Source: Flavobacteriaceae bacterium UBA3440 (GTDB lineage: Bacteria; Bacteroidota; Bacteroidia; Flavobacteriales; Flavobacteriaceae). From it: a DNA stretch of 8,713 nucleotides. The notes below the pieces were generated by a model. The model saw nothing but the letters and a program-made list of their open reading frames with translations, had not been told where the DNA came from and ran no database searches. The position numbers and the translations under genes were made by a program. The stretch spans positions 2,529-11,241 of the forward strand of contig DFSJ01000119.1 in assembly GCA_002378585.1 (NCBI GenBank). Direction: 5' to 3'. Shown one piece after another: positions 1-7,742 of the stretch. Position 1 is the first letter of the stretch. The number at the start of each line of letters is the position of its first letter.

Positions 1-995
1 ATGGCCTCGTGGGCTTCTTGAGCCCCTTTGGATTTGGTGTTAAATGTCCTTTTGTGAAAGTAAGACGGACCAAACTGTTGTTCTATGGCTTTTTGCGCCC
101 CTTGTATGGCTTCGGCAGATAAGTTGACACTGTCGGTACGCATGTAGGTAATCAAACCAGCTTCGTACAAACGCTGGGCTACTTGCATGGTTCTGGACAC
201 AGAAAAGCCCAACTTTCTGGAAGCTTCTTGCTGTAGTGTAGAGGTAGTAAACGGAGCTGAAGGAGATTTTTTTGCTGGCTTTTTATCCAAGGTCTCCACG
301 CTAAAATCTGCCTGTTGGTTCAGACTCAAAAAGGCGTGGGCGGCTGCTTCATCCGGAAAAGACTTACCTAATTTGGCCTCAAAACCTGGGCCTGCATCAG
401 TCTTAAACCATGCCTGAACTTTAAATGAAGCTTCAGTAACAAACCGTTCGATGGCGCGTTCACGCTCCACGATTAAACGCACAGCTACGGATTGAACACG
501 GCCTGCAGAAAGACCTGGTTTAATCTTTTTCCACAACACTGGAGATAACTCATAACCGACAATTCTATCGAGGACCCGACGCGCTTGTTGCGCATTGACC
601 AGGTGATAATCGATACTTCTAGGTTGTTCAATCGCTTTTAAAATTGCCGACTGGGTGATGGAGTTAAAAACAATTCGTTTTGTTTTTGCTGGGTCGAGCT
701 GTAACGTCTCCGCTAAGTGCCATGAAATCGCTTCTCCCTCTCGGTCCTCATCACTCGCGAGCCAAACTGTTTGTGCCTTGTCGGCCAATTCCTTCAGTTT
801 AGCAACCACCGCTTTTTTGTCGGCAGACACCTTGTATTGTGGCGTAAAGTCGCCGTCCACGTCAATACCTAAGGTTCGCGAAGGAAGGTCCGCAATATGG
901 CCAAAACTAGAGGCTACTTGGTATCCAGCGCCCAAAAATTTTTCAATGGTTTTGGCTTTTGCGGGGGACTCTACGATCACTAAATTTTGGGCCAT
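1..995 (-). CDS. topA: DNA topoisomerase I (type IA), N-terminal part, cut by window edge
   Basis: This enzyme relaxes negatively supercoiled DNA through a transient 5'-phosphotyrosine link. The frame is open from ATG at 995-993 to the window edge, giving 331 codons plus two bases. The TOPRIM domain starts at once with VIVESPAKAKTI (residues 6-17, Glu9 being the conserved acidic residue), followed by the metal-binding SDEDREGEA at 81-89. GLSAGRVQSVA lies at 161-171. The active-site tyrosine is Tyr284 in LITYMRTDS, by alignment in memory with E. coli Tyr319. The last residues read QEAHEA and the two leftover bases AT fit the family motif AHEAIRPT, so the frame is intact to the edge. The C-terminal part (rest of the gate domains, any zinc or basic tail) lies outside. 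It is transcribed divergently from miaB and starts just downstream of a TAnnTTTG promoter. Identification is very secure. Confidence 0.97.
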   Translation of the reverse strand, partial: MAQNLVIVESPAKAKTIEKFLGAGYQVASSFGHIADLPSRTLGIDVDGDFTPQYKVSADKKAVVAKLKELADKAQTVWLASDEDREGEAISWHLAETLQLDPAKTKRIVFNSITQSAILKAIEQPRSIDYHLVNAQQARRVLDRIVGYELSPVLWKKIKPGLSAGRVQSVAVRLIVERERAIERFVTEASFKVQAWFKTDAGPGFEAKLGKSFPDEAAAHAFLSLNQQADFSVETLDKKPAKKSPSAPFTTSTLQQEASRKLGFSVSRTMQVAQRLYEAGLITYMRTDSVNLSAEAIQGAQKAIEQQFGPSYFHKRTFNTKSKGAQEAHEA

Positions 996-1012
996 GTCGA
1001 TTCTTTGAGGGA

Positions 1013-1041
1013 CAAAAGTAGGTTTATTTTTGAAAATCCAA
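1013..1041 (-). promoter_or_regulatory. Candidate topA promoter (Bacteroidota type)
   Basis: Read on the minus strand, TACTTTTG (1020-1013) matches the Bacteroidota -7 consensus TAnnTTTG exactly. A TTG (1041-1039) lies 18 nt upstream as a -33 element. Transcription would begin near 1007, leaving a leader of only about 12 nt before the topA ATG at 995. The consensus is established knowledge; use here is inferred from match and position. Confidence 0.6.
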
Positions 1042-1093
1042 CGGACCACATGCTGGCTTGCGACGAATCTACCCGTTTCAAGTAGGCTGACAA

Positions 1094-1126
1094 TTTGTCA
1101 TTATTGCCCTAATTGTATTATCTTTG
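1094..1126 (+). promoter_or_regulatory. Candidate promoter of the miaB-secG operon (Bacteroidota type)
   Basis: TATCTTTG at 1119-1126 is an exact TAnnTTTG -7 element. TTTG at 1094-1097, 21 nt upstream, can serve as the -33 element. Transcription would start near 1131, about 20 nt before the miaB ATG. The -33 element sits inside a perfect 13-bp palindrome (1088-1100), which could be an operator. Confidence 0.6.
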
Positions 1127-1151
1127 CCAAGCCTGCGCCAAGAAGTAATTT

Positions 1152-2594
1152 ATGGAAAAAACTATGGATGCTGCCCTACAAGGCACCTTAATTGAAACCA
1201 CACAACCCCACCTAGGACTACACAAAAAAGTAGCCATAGAAAGTTATGGTTGTGCGATGAATTTTTCGGACAGCGAAATTGTTGCCTCTATTTTGGCCCA
1301 AGAGGGATACGACACCACGCAAAACCTACACGAAGCCGATTTAATCCTGATCAATACCTGCTCGATTAGAGATAAGGCCGAACAAACTGTGCGCAAACGT
1401 TTGGCTGAGTTTAATGCGATCAAGAAAAAAAATAAATCGCTCAAAGTGGGGGTGTTGGGATGTATGGCCGAGCGTCTCAAGCAAAACCTGCTTGAAGAAG
1501 AGAAAATCGTGGACATGGTCGTGGGGCCTGACGCCTACAAAGACATCCCCAACTTACTCAAGGAAGTAGAGCAAGGCAGAAACGCCGTTAATGTACTTCT
1601 ATCCAAAGAAGAAACCTATGGTGATATTTCACCGGTTAGGCTTTCCAGCAATGGGATCAGCGCCTACGTATCCATCACTAGAGGATGCGACAATATGTGT
1701 ACTTTTTGCGTAGTACCTTTTACACGGGGTCGTGAGCGCAGCAGAGATCCAGAATCCATCCTTTCTGAAATACAGGCGCTTTGGGAACAAGGCTTTAAAG
1801 AGGTAACCTTATTGGGTCAAAATGTAGATAGCTACTTGTGGTATGGAGGAGGACTTAAAAAAGATTTTGTCAAAGCCAGCGAAATGCAGCAAGCTACCGC
1901 GGTTGATTTTGCCCAATTACTCGATAAAGTGGCTACTGCGGTTCCGAAAATGCGGTTTAGGTTTTCTACGTCAAACCCTCAGGACATGACGATGGATGTG
2001 GTCGGCATCATGGCCAAACACCACAATATTTGCAAGCATATTCACCTGCCCGTTCAAAGCGGAAGCGACCGCATCCTAAAATTGATGAACCGCCAGCACA
2101 CAGCAGCGGAGTACAGAGCTTTGATCGATCAAATCAAAAACGCGATTCCTTTAATTGCCATTTCCCAAGATATGATCACAGGCTTTCCCACAGAAACAGA
2201 AGATGATCACCAGCATACCTTAGATTTGATGAACTATGTGCAGTACGATTACGGCTACATGTATGCCTATTCGGAAAGACCTGGGACAGCGGCCGGTAAA
2301 AATATGGAAGACGACGTGCCTGAGTCCGTCAAGAAACGCAGGCTGACTGAAATCATTGAACGGCAATCCATTCACTCAAAAATAAATACAGAGCGACATG
2401 TCGGATTGTTAGAAGAAGTACTGATCGAGGGAGATTCTAAACGTTCCGACCAACATTGGATGGGGCGAAATCTTTACAACCAAGTCGTGGTTTTTCCCAA
2501 AGAACACTACAAAAAAGGAGATACGGTACAAGTGCGTATCGACTCGTGTACCTCGGGGACCTTGATCGGGACGCCCATACAAATAGTGTTATGA
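1152..2594 (+). CDS. miaB: tRNA-2-methylthio-N6-dimethylallyladenosine synthase (MiaB)
   Basis: This radical-SAM methylthiotransferase converts i6A37 to ms2i6A37 in tRNAs reading UNN codons, using two 4Fe-4S clusters. At 480 aa it has the family's usual length. The N-terminal MTTase domain (about 25-140) holds the three cluster cysteines Cys34 (SYGCAMN), Cys70 (NTCSIRDKAEQ) and Cys104 (VLGCMAERL). The radical-SAM domain carries RGCDNMCTFC with Cys179, Cys183 and Cys186, then LLGQNVDSY and LPVQSGSDRIL. The C-terminal 70 residues fit a TRAM RNA-binding domain. After NVDSY comes an insertion (about residues 226-252, WYGGGLKKDF...) that I associate with Bacteroidota MiaB. MtaB and RimO are the alternative subfamilies, but the N-terminal motifs and overall form favour MiaB. 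The ATG at 1152 follows a weak AAGAAG; a second ATG at codon 5 is possible. This is the first gene of a five-gene operon, and its TGA overlaps the next start. Confidence 0.95.
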   Translation: MEKTMDAALQGTLIETTQPHLGLHKKVAIESYGCAMNFSDSEIVASILAQEGYDTTQNLHEADLILINTCSIRDKAEQTVRKRLAEFNAIKKKNKSLKVGVLGCMAERLKQNLLEEEKIVDMVVGPDAYKDIPNLLKEVEQGRNAVNVLLSKEETYGDISPVRLSSNGISAYVSITRGCDNMCTFCVVPFTRGRERSRDPESILSEIQALWEQGFKEVTLLGQNVDSYLWYGGGLKKDFVKASEMQQATAVDFAQLLDKVATAVPKMRFRFSTSNPQDMTMDVVGIMAKHHNICKHIHLPVQSGSDRILKLMNRQHTAAEYRALIDQIKNAIPLIAISQDMITGFPTETEDDHQHTLDLMNYVQYDYGYMYAYSERPGTAAGKNMEDDVPESVKKRRLTEIIERQSIHSKINTERHVGLLEEVLIEGDSKRSDQHWMGRNLYNQVVVFPKEHYKKGDTVQVRIDSCTSGTLIGTPIQIVL

Positions 2595-3940
2595 TGGAAA
2601 GCGTACAAAGTATAAAACAGCGTTTTGAACTGATTGGGAATGATCCTAAGCTCAACCGCGCTGTGGAAAAAGCCATACAGGTTGCTCCCACCGACATTTC
2701 TGTGTTGGTGACCGGGGAAAGTGGTGTCGGTAAAGAATCTATACCGAAAATCATCCATGCCCTGTCCCACCGAAAACACGGCAAATACATCGCTGTCAAC
2801 TGCGGTGCCATACCTGAAGGAACCATTGATTCCGAACTTTTCGGCCATGAAAAAGGCGCCTTTACCGGAGCAACTGCCACCCGTCAAGGCTATTTTGAAG
2901 TAGCCGATGGGGGCACCATTTTTCTCGATGAAGTAGGCGAATTACCCCTGACCACGCAAGTGCGTCTGCTGCGCGTACTCGAAAACGGTGAATTTATCAA
3001 GGTAGGATCTTCCCAAGTGCAAAAAACAAATGTGCGCATCGTAGCGGCTACCAACGTCGCTATGCCTGAAGCCATCAAAAAAGGACGGTTTAGAGAAGAC
3101 TTATATTACCGATTGAGCACCGTAGAAATCCATGTGCCTCCCTTGAGGGATCGCTCAGAAGACATTCATTTGTTGTTTCGGAAATTTGCTGCGGACTTTG
3201 GACAGAAATACAAAATGCCTACCCTTCGTTTGGACGAAAAGTCTCAAGAACTTTTGGTGCAATACCGCTGGCCGGGTAACATAAGACAGCTCAGAAATAT
3301 CGCTGAACAAATGTCTGTTTTGGAAACTGATCGAATGATTCAGCCAGCTACGCTCAGGGGGTATTTGCCTGATGTTGGCGCACAGACCCCTATGGTGTTA
3401 GAGGGAAATAGCGGCGGCAGTTCAAGTAGCGACTTCTCAAACGAGCGGGAGATACTTTATAAAGTGTTGTTCGACATGAAAGGCGATATCAATGACTTAA
3501 AGAAACTCACCCTAGAGCTCCTTAAGTCCAAAGTAGGGTCACACGTGCAAAAAGAAAACGACCAACTGATTAAAAAAATATATTCAGAAGAGGATTTGGT
3601 GCGTTTTCAAGAGACGGGTGATGAGTTGGAATTTGAGGATGAAGACGTTACTTCAGTACCGCAAAACCAGCAACAAAACCCTATGCGACTGATCCCGGCT
3701 CCTGAAAATAGAAACATCAGCACAACCAACTTGAACCTGCCTCCAGTCACTGTGGGAGACAAATACGCGTTTGCCGAGGAAATTGAGGAAGAGGAAGCGC
3801 CGCTCTCCTTGCACCTCAAGGAGATCGAACTAATTAAAAAATCTTTGGAGCGACATAAGGGGAAGCGGAAAGATGCCGCTGCAGAACTAGGTATTTCAGA
3901 GCGGACATTGTACCGAAAAATCAAACAATTTGATCTGTAG
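2591..3940 (+). CDS. Sigma-54-dependent transcriptional activator, AAA+ and Fis HTH, no receiver domain
   Basis: This bacterial enhancer-binding protein would use ATP to open sigma-54 promoters. From ATG 2591 it is 449 aa. Only about 15 residues precede the AAA+ domain, so there is no response-regulator, GAF or PAS sensor. The AAA+ domain (about 14-260) is complete: Walker A GESGVGKE (42-49), the sigma-54 contact loop GAFTGA (89-94), Walker B GGTIFLDE (107-114), GRFREDLYYRL (165-174) and WPGNIRQLRN (227-236). A roughly 145-residue linker (about 261-405) is Ser/Gly-rich at first (GNSGGSSSS), then helical, then acidic (ELEFEDED, EEIEEEEAP). The C-terminus is a Fis-type HTH (about 405-449) ending AAAELGISERTLYRKIKQFDL. 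The start is set by the ATGA overlap with miaB; the adjacent ATG at 2594 is equally possible. The frame is open further upstream to 2456, but that part lies inside the miaB TRAM region. Its targets are unknown. Confidence 0.92.
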   Translation: MMESVQSIKQRFELIGNDPKLNRAVEKAIQVAPTDISVLVTGESGVGKESIPKIIHALSHRKHGKYIAVNCGAIPEGTIDSELFGHEKGAFTGATATRQGYFEVADGGTIFLDEVGELPLTTQVRLLRVLENGEFIKVGSSQVQKTNVRIVAATNVAMPEAIKKGRFREDLYYRLSTVEIHVPPLRDRSEDIHLLFRKFAADFGQKYKMPTLRLDEKSQELLVQYRWPGNIRQLRNIAEQMSVLETDRMIQPATLRGYLPDVGAQTPMVLEGNSGGSSSSDFSNEREILYKVLFDMKGDINDLKKLTLELLKSKVGSHVQKENDQLIKKIYSEEDLVRFQETGDELEFEDEDVTSVPQNQQQNPMRLIPAPENRNISTTNLNLPPVTVGDKYAFAEEIEEEEAPLSLHLKEIELIKKSLERHKGKRKDAAAELGISERTLYRKIKQFDL

Positions 3941-3941
3941 T

Positions 3942-4448
3942 ATGAGAAATATCCTATTTATCGGTCTGTCTTTCTTACTGATGCAATGCGGCGCATATAA
4001 CTTCACAGGGTCCAATGTGGGCACCGCCACCACCTATCAGGTATCCTTTTTTGAGAACCGGGCTTCCCAAAGTCCCGGGTCGATCATCGAGCCAGGAATT
4101 GACCGAGATTTCACCAATGCGCTTCAGGACTTGATTCAAAACCAAACCAGTTTGACCCTGACCTCAGAAAATGCTGACCTAAAATATGAAGGTGAAATCA
4201 TTGAATATCGGGTCAGTCCGATGACAGCAACCGCCAACCAAACGGCCGCGCAAAACAGGCTGATCATCACCGTCAATGTTCGGTTTGCCAACTCTACCAA
4301 AGAGGATAGTGATTTCGAACGAAGATTTACCTTCTTTTATGACTATCCCGCTGAAGCCATGTTGGATGCCGTAAAAACAGCGGCTCAAGATGAAATTTTT
4401 GAGCGCATTACCCAAGATATATTTAACGCTTCACTAGCAGATTGGTAA
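3942..4448 (+). CDS. lptE: LptE-family LPS assembly lipoprotein
   Basis: LptE plugs the LptD barrel in the outer membrane and takes part in placing LPS on the cell surface. The 168-aa product starts with a short lipoprotein signal (MRNILFIGLSFLLMQ) and a likely lipidated Cys16, followed by GAYNFTGSNVG, which resembles the CGxYSFTG start of Bacteroidota LptE proteins. The mature part has the expected order: a strand with FFENRASQ, a helix DFTNALQDLIQNQTSLTL, then ADLKYEGEIIEYRVSPM, NRLIITVNVRF and a C-terminal helix ending IFNASLADW. The residue before the cysteine is Gln, not the usual Gly/Ala/Ser, so the lipobox is weak. ATG 3942 is preferred over an in-frame TTG at 3930 because it leaves a 1-nt gap after the sigma-54 activator and a clean signal peptide. 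Membership in the Bacteroidota LptE family is from memory of its sequence pattern. Confidence 0.85.
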   Translation: MRNILFIGLSFLLMQCGAYNFTGSNVGTATTYQVSFFENRASQSPGSIIEPGIDRDFTNALQDLIQNQTSLTLTSENADLKYEGEIIEYRVSPMTATANQTAAQNRLIITVNVRFANSTKEDSDFERRFTFFYDYPAEAMLDAVKTAAQDEIFERITQDIFNASLADW

Positions 4449-4452
4449 TCGT

Positions 4453-5220
4453 ATGAACGTTCAAGAACTCAACCTTTTGCTCAACGATAGCTCAGCCCCC
4501 TTTAATGCGGAACAAGAAGCCGCTTTGAGTGAGGTAGTTAACCAGTATCCTTATTTTCAAGCCGCACGAGCGCTACATCTAAAGGCGTTGAAAAATTTAG
4601 ATAGTTTCCATTACAACCAAGCATTAAAAGTCACTGCGGCACATACGGCAGACAGAGAAATTCTTTTCCAATACATCACCTCCTCGGATTTTAAATCCAC
4701 CCAAGCGGAACAGGATTCCTTGGAGCAACCTACTACAGAAATTACCGAGCCCGCGGCACAGAAACAAACCACAGAAGTAGTTCGGACCAAAACATTAAAC
4801 TTTGGGCGAGATGACCGCCATTCATTTGCCATTTGGCTTCAATTATCCGATCAGGGGGCATTGAAATCCATGCCAACAAAACCAAAAGAAGTTGAGGAGC
4901 TCAAACAGAACAATGAAAACAAATTGAAGCCCGTAGCCACCCGAGAAAAAAAACAAGCGCTGATCGACCAATTTCTCAAAACAAATCCAAGAATCACACC
5001 TACAGGGGATATTGATCTTCCCCCTACCACAGAAATAAACTCCTCGTTTGACCCAAAAGCGTTGATGACAGAAACCTTGGCACAGGTCTATTTAGAGCAG
5101 CAAAAATACGCTGAGGCGATTCAAGCGTACAAAATATTAAGTTTGAAATATCCAGAAAAAAATAGTTTCTTTGCTGGCCAAATTCAAGCCATCAAGAAAA
5201 TTCAAAAATCTAAATCCTAG
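4453..5220 (+). CDS. Uncharacterised cytoplasmic protein with TPR-like C-terminus
   Basis: I recognise no named function. The 255-aa product has no signal peptide or membrane segment. The N-terminal 80 residues look helical, with the phrase QYPYFQAARALHLKALKN (31-48). A Gln/Thr/Glu/Pro-rich stretch (about 81-112) is probably disordered. A second island covers SFAIWLQLSDQGA (124-136) and KQALIDQFLKTNPRI (167-181). The C-terminus (about 203-245) has the helix pair LAQVYLEQQKYAEAIQAYK followed by LSLKYPEK, the signature of one TPR unit, and ends in a basic tail. Proteins of this shape are common in Bacteroidota as hypothetical or TPR-containing proteins. It lies 4 nt after lptE and 5 nt before secG, so it is translated with envelope-biogenesis genes. 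A scaffold or adaptor role in that context is inference only. Confidence 0.85.
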   Translation: MNVQELNLLLNDSSAPFNAEQEAALSEVVNQYPYFQAARALHLKALKNLDSFHYNQALKVTAAHTADREILFQYITSSDFKSTQAEQDSLEQPTTEITEPAAQKQTTEVVRTKTLNFGRDDRHSFAIWLQLSDQGALKSMPTKPKEVEELKQNNENKLKPVATREKKQALIDQFLKTNPRITPTGDIDLPPTTEINSSFDPKALMTETLAQVYLEQQKYAEAIQAYKILSLKYPEKNSFFAGQIQAIKKIQKSKS

Positions 5221-5225
5221 ACGCC

Positions 5226-5606
5226 ATGAGCACGTTCACCATATTCCTCATTTTAATTATCCTCGTCAGTTTCCTATTGATGTTGGTTATTATGGTACAA
5301 AATCCTAAAGGTGGCGGACTATCCTCCTCTTTTGGCGGCGCCTCTACTCAGGTAGTCGGTGGAGTGAAAAAAACCGGAGACTTTTTGGATAAAAGCACCT
5401 GGACACTAGCCATTGCATTGGCTGGATTAATTTTACTGTCAAATATTGCCCTTAAAGGGAATTACAGCGCTGGCGACTCGAAAGTTTTGGACAGCAATAC
5501 TGCGCCTGTACAAATTCAAGAAACCCTTCCTGAAAATGTCCCCGCTACCCAAGAAGCACCTGTGGAGCAAGCACCCGCTGCTGAGGAGCAACCTGCGCAA
5601 GAATAA
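5226..5606 (+). CDS. secG: Preprotein translocase subunit SecG
   Basis: SecG is the small non-essential partner of SecY and SecE in the inner-membrane export channel and aids SecA-driven translocation. The 126-aa product has the family form: a first membrane helix (about 4-23, very rich in Ile/Leu/Val), the conserved cytoplasmic loop VQNPKGGGLSSSFGG (24-38) continuing to KKTGDFLDKSTW (48-59), and a second helix (about 60-76). After this comes a 50-residue hydrophilic tail rich in Pro, Ala, Glu and Gln (for example APVEQAPAAEEQPAQE), probably disordered. It is the last gene of the operon, 5 nt after the TPR-like gene and directly before an intrinsic terminator. Confidence 0.95.
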   Translation: MSTFTIFLILIILVSFLLMLVIMVQNPKGGGLSSSFGGASTQVVGGVKKTGDFLDKSTWTLAIALAGLILLSNIALKGNYSAGDSKVLDSNTAPVQIQETLPENVPATQEAPVEQAPAAEEQPAQE

Positions 5607-5632
5607 GATTTGACGTACATTTACTGTATTCT

Positions 5633-5663
5633 ATGCCAGCTTATGACAAGCTGGCATTTTTTT
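5633..5663 (+). terminator. Intrinsic terminator after secG
   Basis: A perfect 10-bp inverted repeat (ATGCCAGCTT at 5633-5642, AAGCTGGCAT at 5648-5657) encloses a 5-nt loop ATGAC. It runs directly into seven T residues (5657-5663). It lies 27 nt after the secG stop and 81 nt before groES, so it separates the miaB-secG operon from groESL. Confidence 0.9.
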
Positions 5664-5689
5664 ATCCCAAAATGTCAGTTTTGCCGCTT

Positions 5690-5705
5690 TGGCACAGAAT
5701 GTGTC
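5690..5705 (+). promoter_or_regulatory. Possible sigma-54-like -24/-12 element upstream of groES
   Basis: TGGCAC (5690-5695) equals the -24 half of the sigma-54 consensus TGGCACR-N4-TTGCW. At the required spacing the -12 half reads GTGT, so T and G match but the key C at -12 is T. No good TAnnTTTG box is seen between the secG terminator and groES; the closest, TATCTTAA at 5725-5732, misses the last two bases. Transcription from the -24/-12 element would start near 5716, about 29 nt before the groES ATG. The match is partial and the call is weak. Confidence 0.25.
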
Positions 5706-5744
5706 TAGTAGGAATAAAACAAATTATCTTAAACAGTTTATATT

Positions 5745-6023
5745 ATGGCTAAAGTAAACATCAAACCTCTGGCCGATCGCGTCTTGATCGAGCCAACGGC
5801 AGCAGAAACCAAAACTGCCTCTGGAATCTATATTCCTGACACTGCCAAAGAAAAACCTCAAAACGGAAAAGTAGTAGCGGTAGGACCTGGAACGAAAGAC
5901 GAAGCCCTAACGGTGAAAGTGGGAGACAGCGTTCTTTACGGAAAGTACGCCGGGACTGAAATCAAATTAGACGGGGTTGATTATCTGATGATGCGCGAAA
6001 GCGATATCCTTGCAATTGTTTAA
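5745..6023 (+). CDS. groES: Co-chaperonin GroES (Hsp10)
   Basis: GroES forms the heptameric lid that closes the GroEL folding chamber in the cytoplasm. The 92-aa product has the expected length. It opens with [13 protein letters not shown] (residues 5-17), has the mobile loop ending SGIYIPD (about 26-32), the glycine turn VVAVGPGT (43-50) and the C-terminal strand [14 protein letters not shown]. There is no Shine-Dalgarno sequence; the leader just before the ATG is A/T-rich. It is the first gene of the groESL operon, 19 nt before groEL. No CIRCE inverted repeat (TTAGCACTC-N9-GAGTGCTAA) is seen upstream, so HrcA control is unlikely. Confidence 0.98.
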   Translation: MAKVNIKPLADRVLIEPTAAETKTASGIYIPDTAKEKPQNGKVVAVGPGTKDEALTVKVGDSVLYGKYAGTEIKLDGVDYLMMRESDILAIV

Positions 6024-6030
6024 CTTTTAA

Positions 6031-7671
<1,641 letters not shown>

Positions 7672-7690
7672 TCGAAACATCCTAGATAAA

Positions 7691-7725
7691 AAAACCCCCT
7701 CCGCAAGGTGGGGGTTTTCTTTTTC
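7691..7725 (+). terminator. Intrinsic terminator after groEL
   Basis: The hairpin stem pairs AAAACCCCC (7691-7699) with GGGGGTTTT (7710-7718), has one T-T mismatch, then CC/GG closing a GCAA loop (7703-7706) of the stable GNRA type. It continues into C plus five T residues. Seven A residues (7688-7694) precede the stem, so the structure could also stop transcription from the other strand. It lies 19 nt after the groEL stop. Confidence 0.9.
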
Positions 7726-7729
7726 CCGT

Positions 7730-7737
7730 TATTTTTG
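7730..7737 (+). promoter_or_regulatory. Candidate -7 element of the GAF-domain gene
   Basis: TATTTTTG matches TAnnTTTG exactly and ends only 5 nt before the ATG at 7743, so the start of transcription would fall on or beside the start codon. No TTG is seen at the usual -33 distance, where the terminator hairpin's 3' arm lies. Moderate to weak support. Confidence 0.4.
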
Positions 7738-7742
7738 CTCCT

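Noticed and set aside
187..1008. Plus-strand open frames across the topA region (187-417 and 655-1008)
   Set aside because: They are antisense to a clearly coding topA frame with motifs all along it, and their translations look like low-complexity shadow proteins.
2456..2590. 45-codon upstream extension of the sigma-54 activator
   Set aside because: It lies fully within the miaB TRAM-coding part in another frame. The AAA+ domain begins directly after the ATGA-overlap start, and the ATGA coupling is a typical operon junction.
2437..2887. Two minus-strand open frames over the miaB/activator junction
   Set aside because: Both strands cannot code here in addition to the conserved TRAM and AAA+ sequences, and no domain is visible in their translations.
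5652..5667. TGGCAT in the secG terminator as a -24 element
   Set aside because: At the needed spacing there is no GC, and the bases are fully explained by the terminator stem and T run.
5607..5744. CIRCE element or HrcA control upstream of groES
   Set aside because: No TTAGCACTC-N9-GAGTGCTAA-like repeat is present; the only dyad has short unrelated arms.
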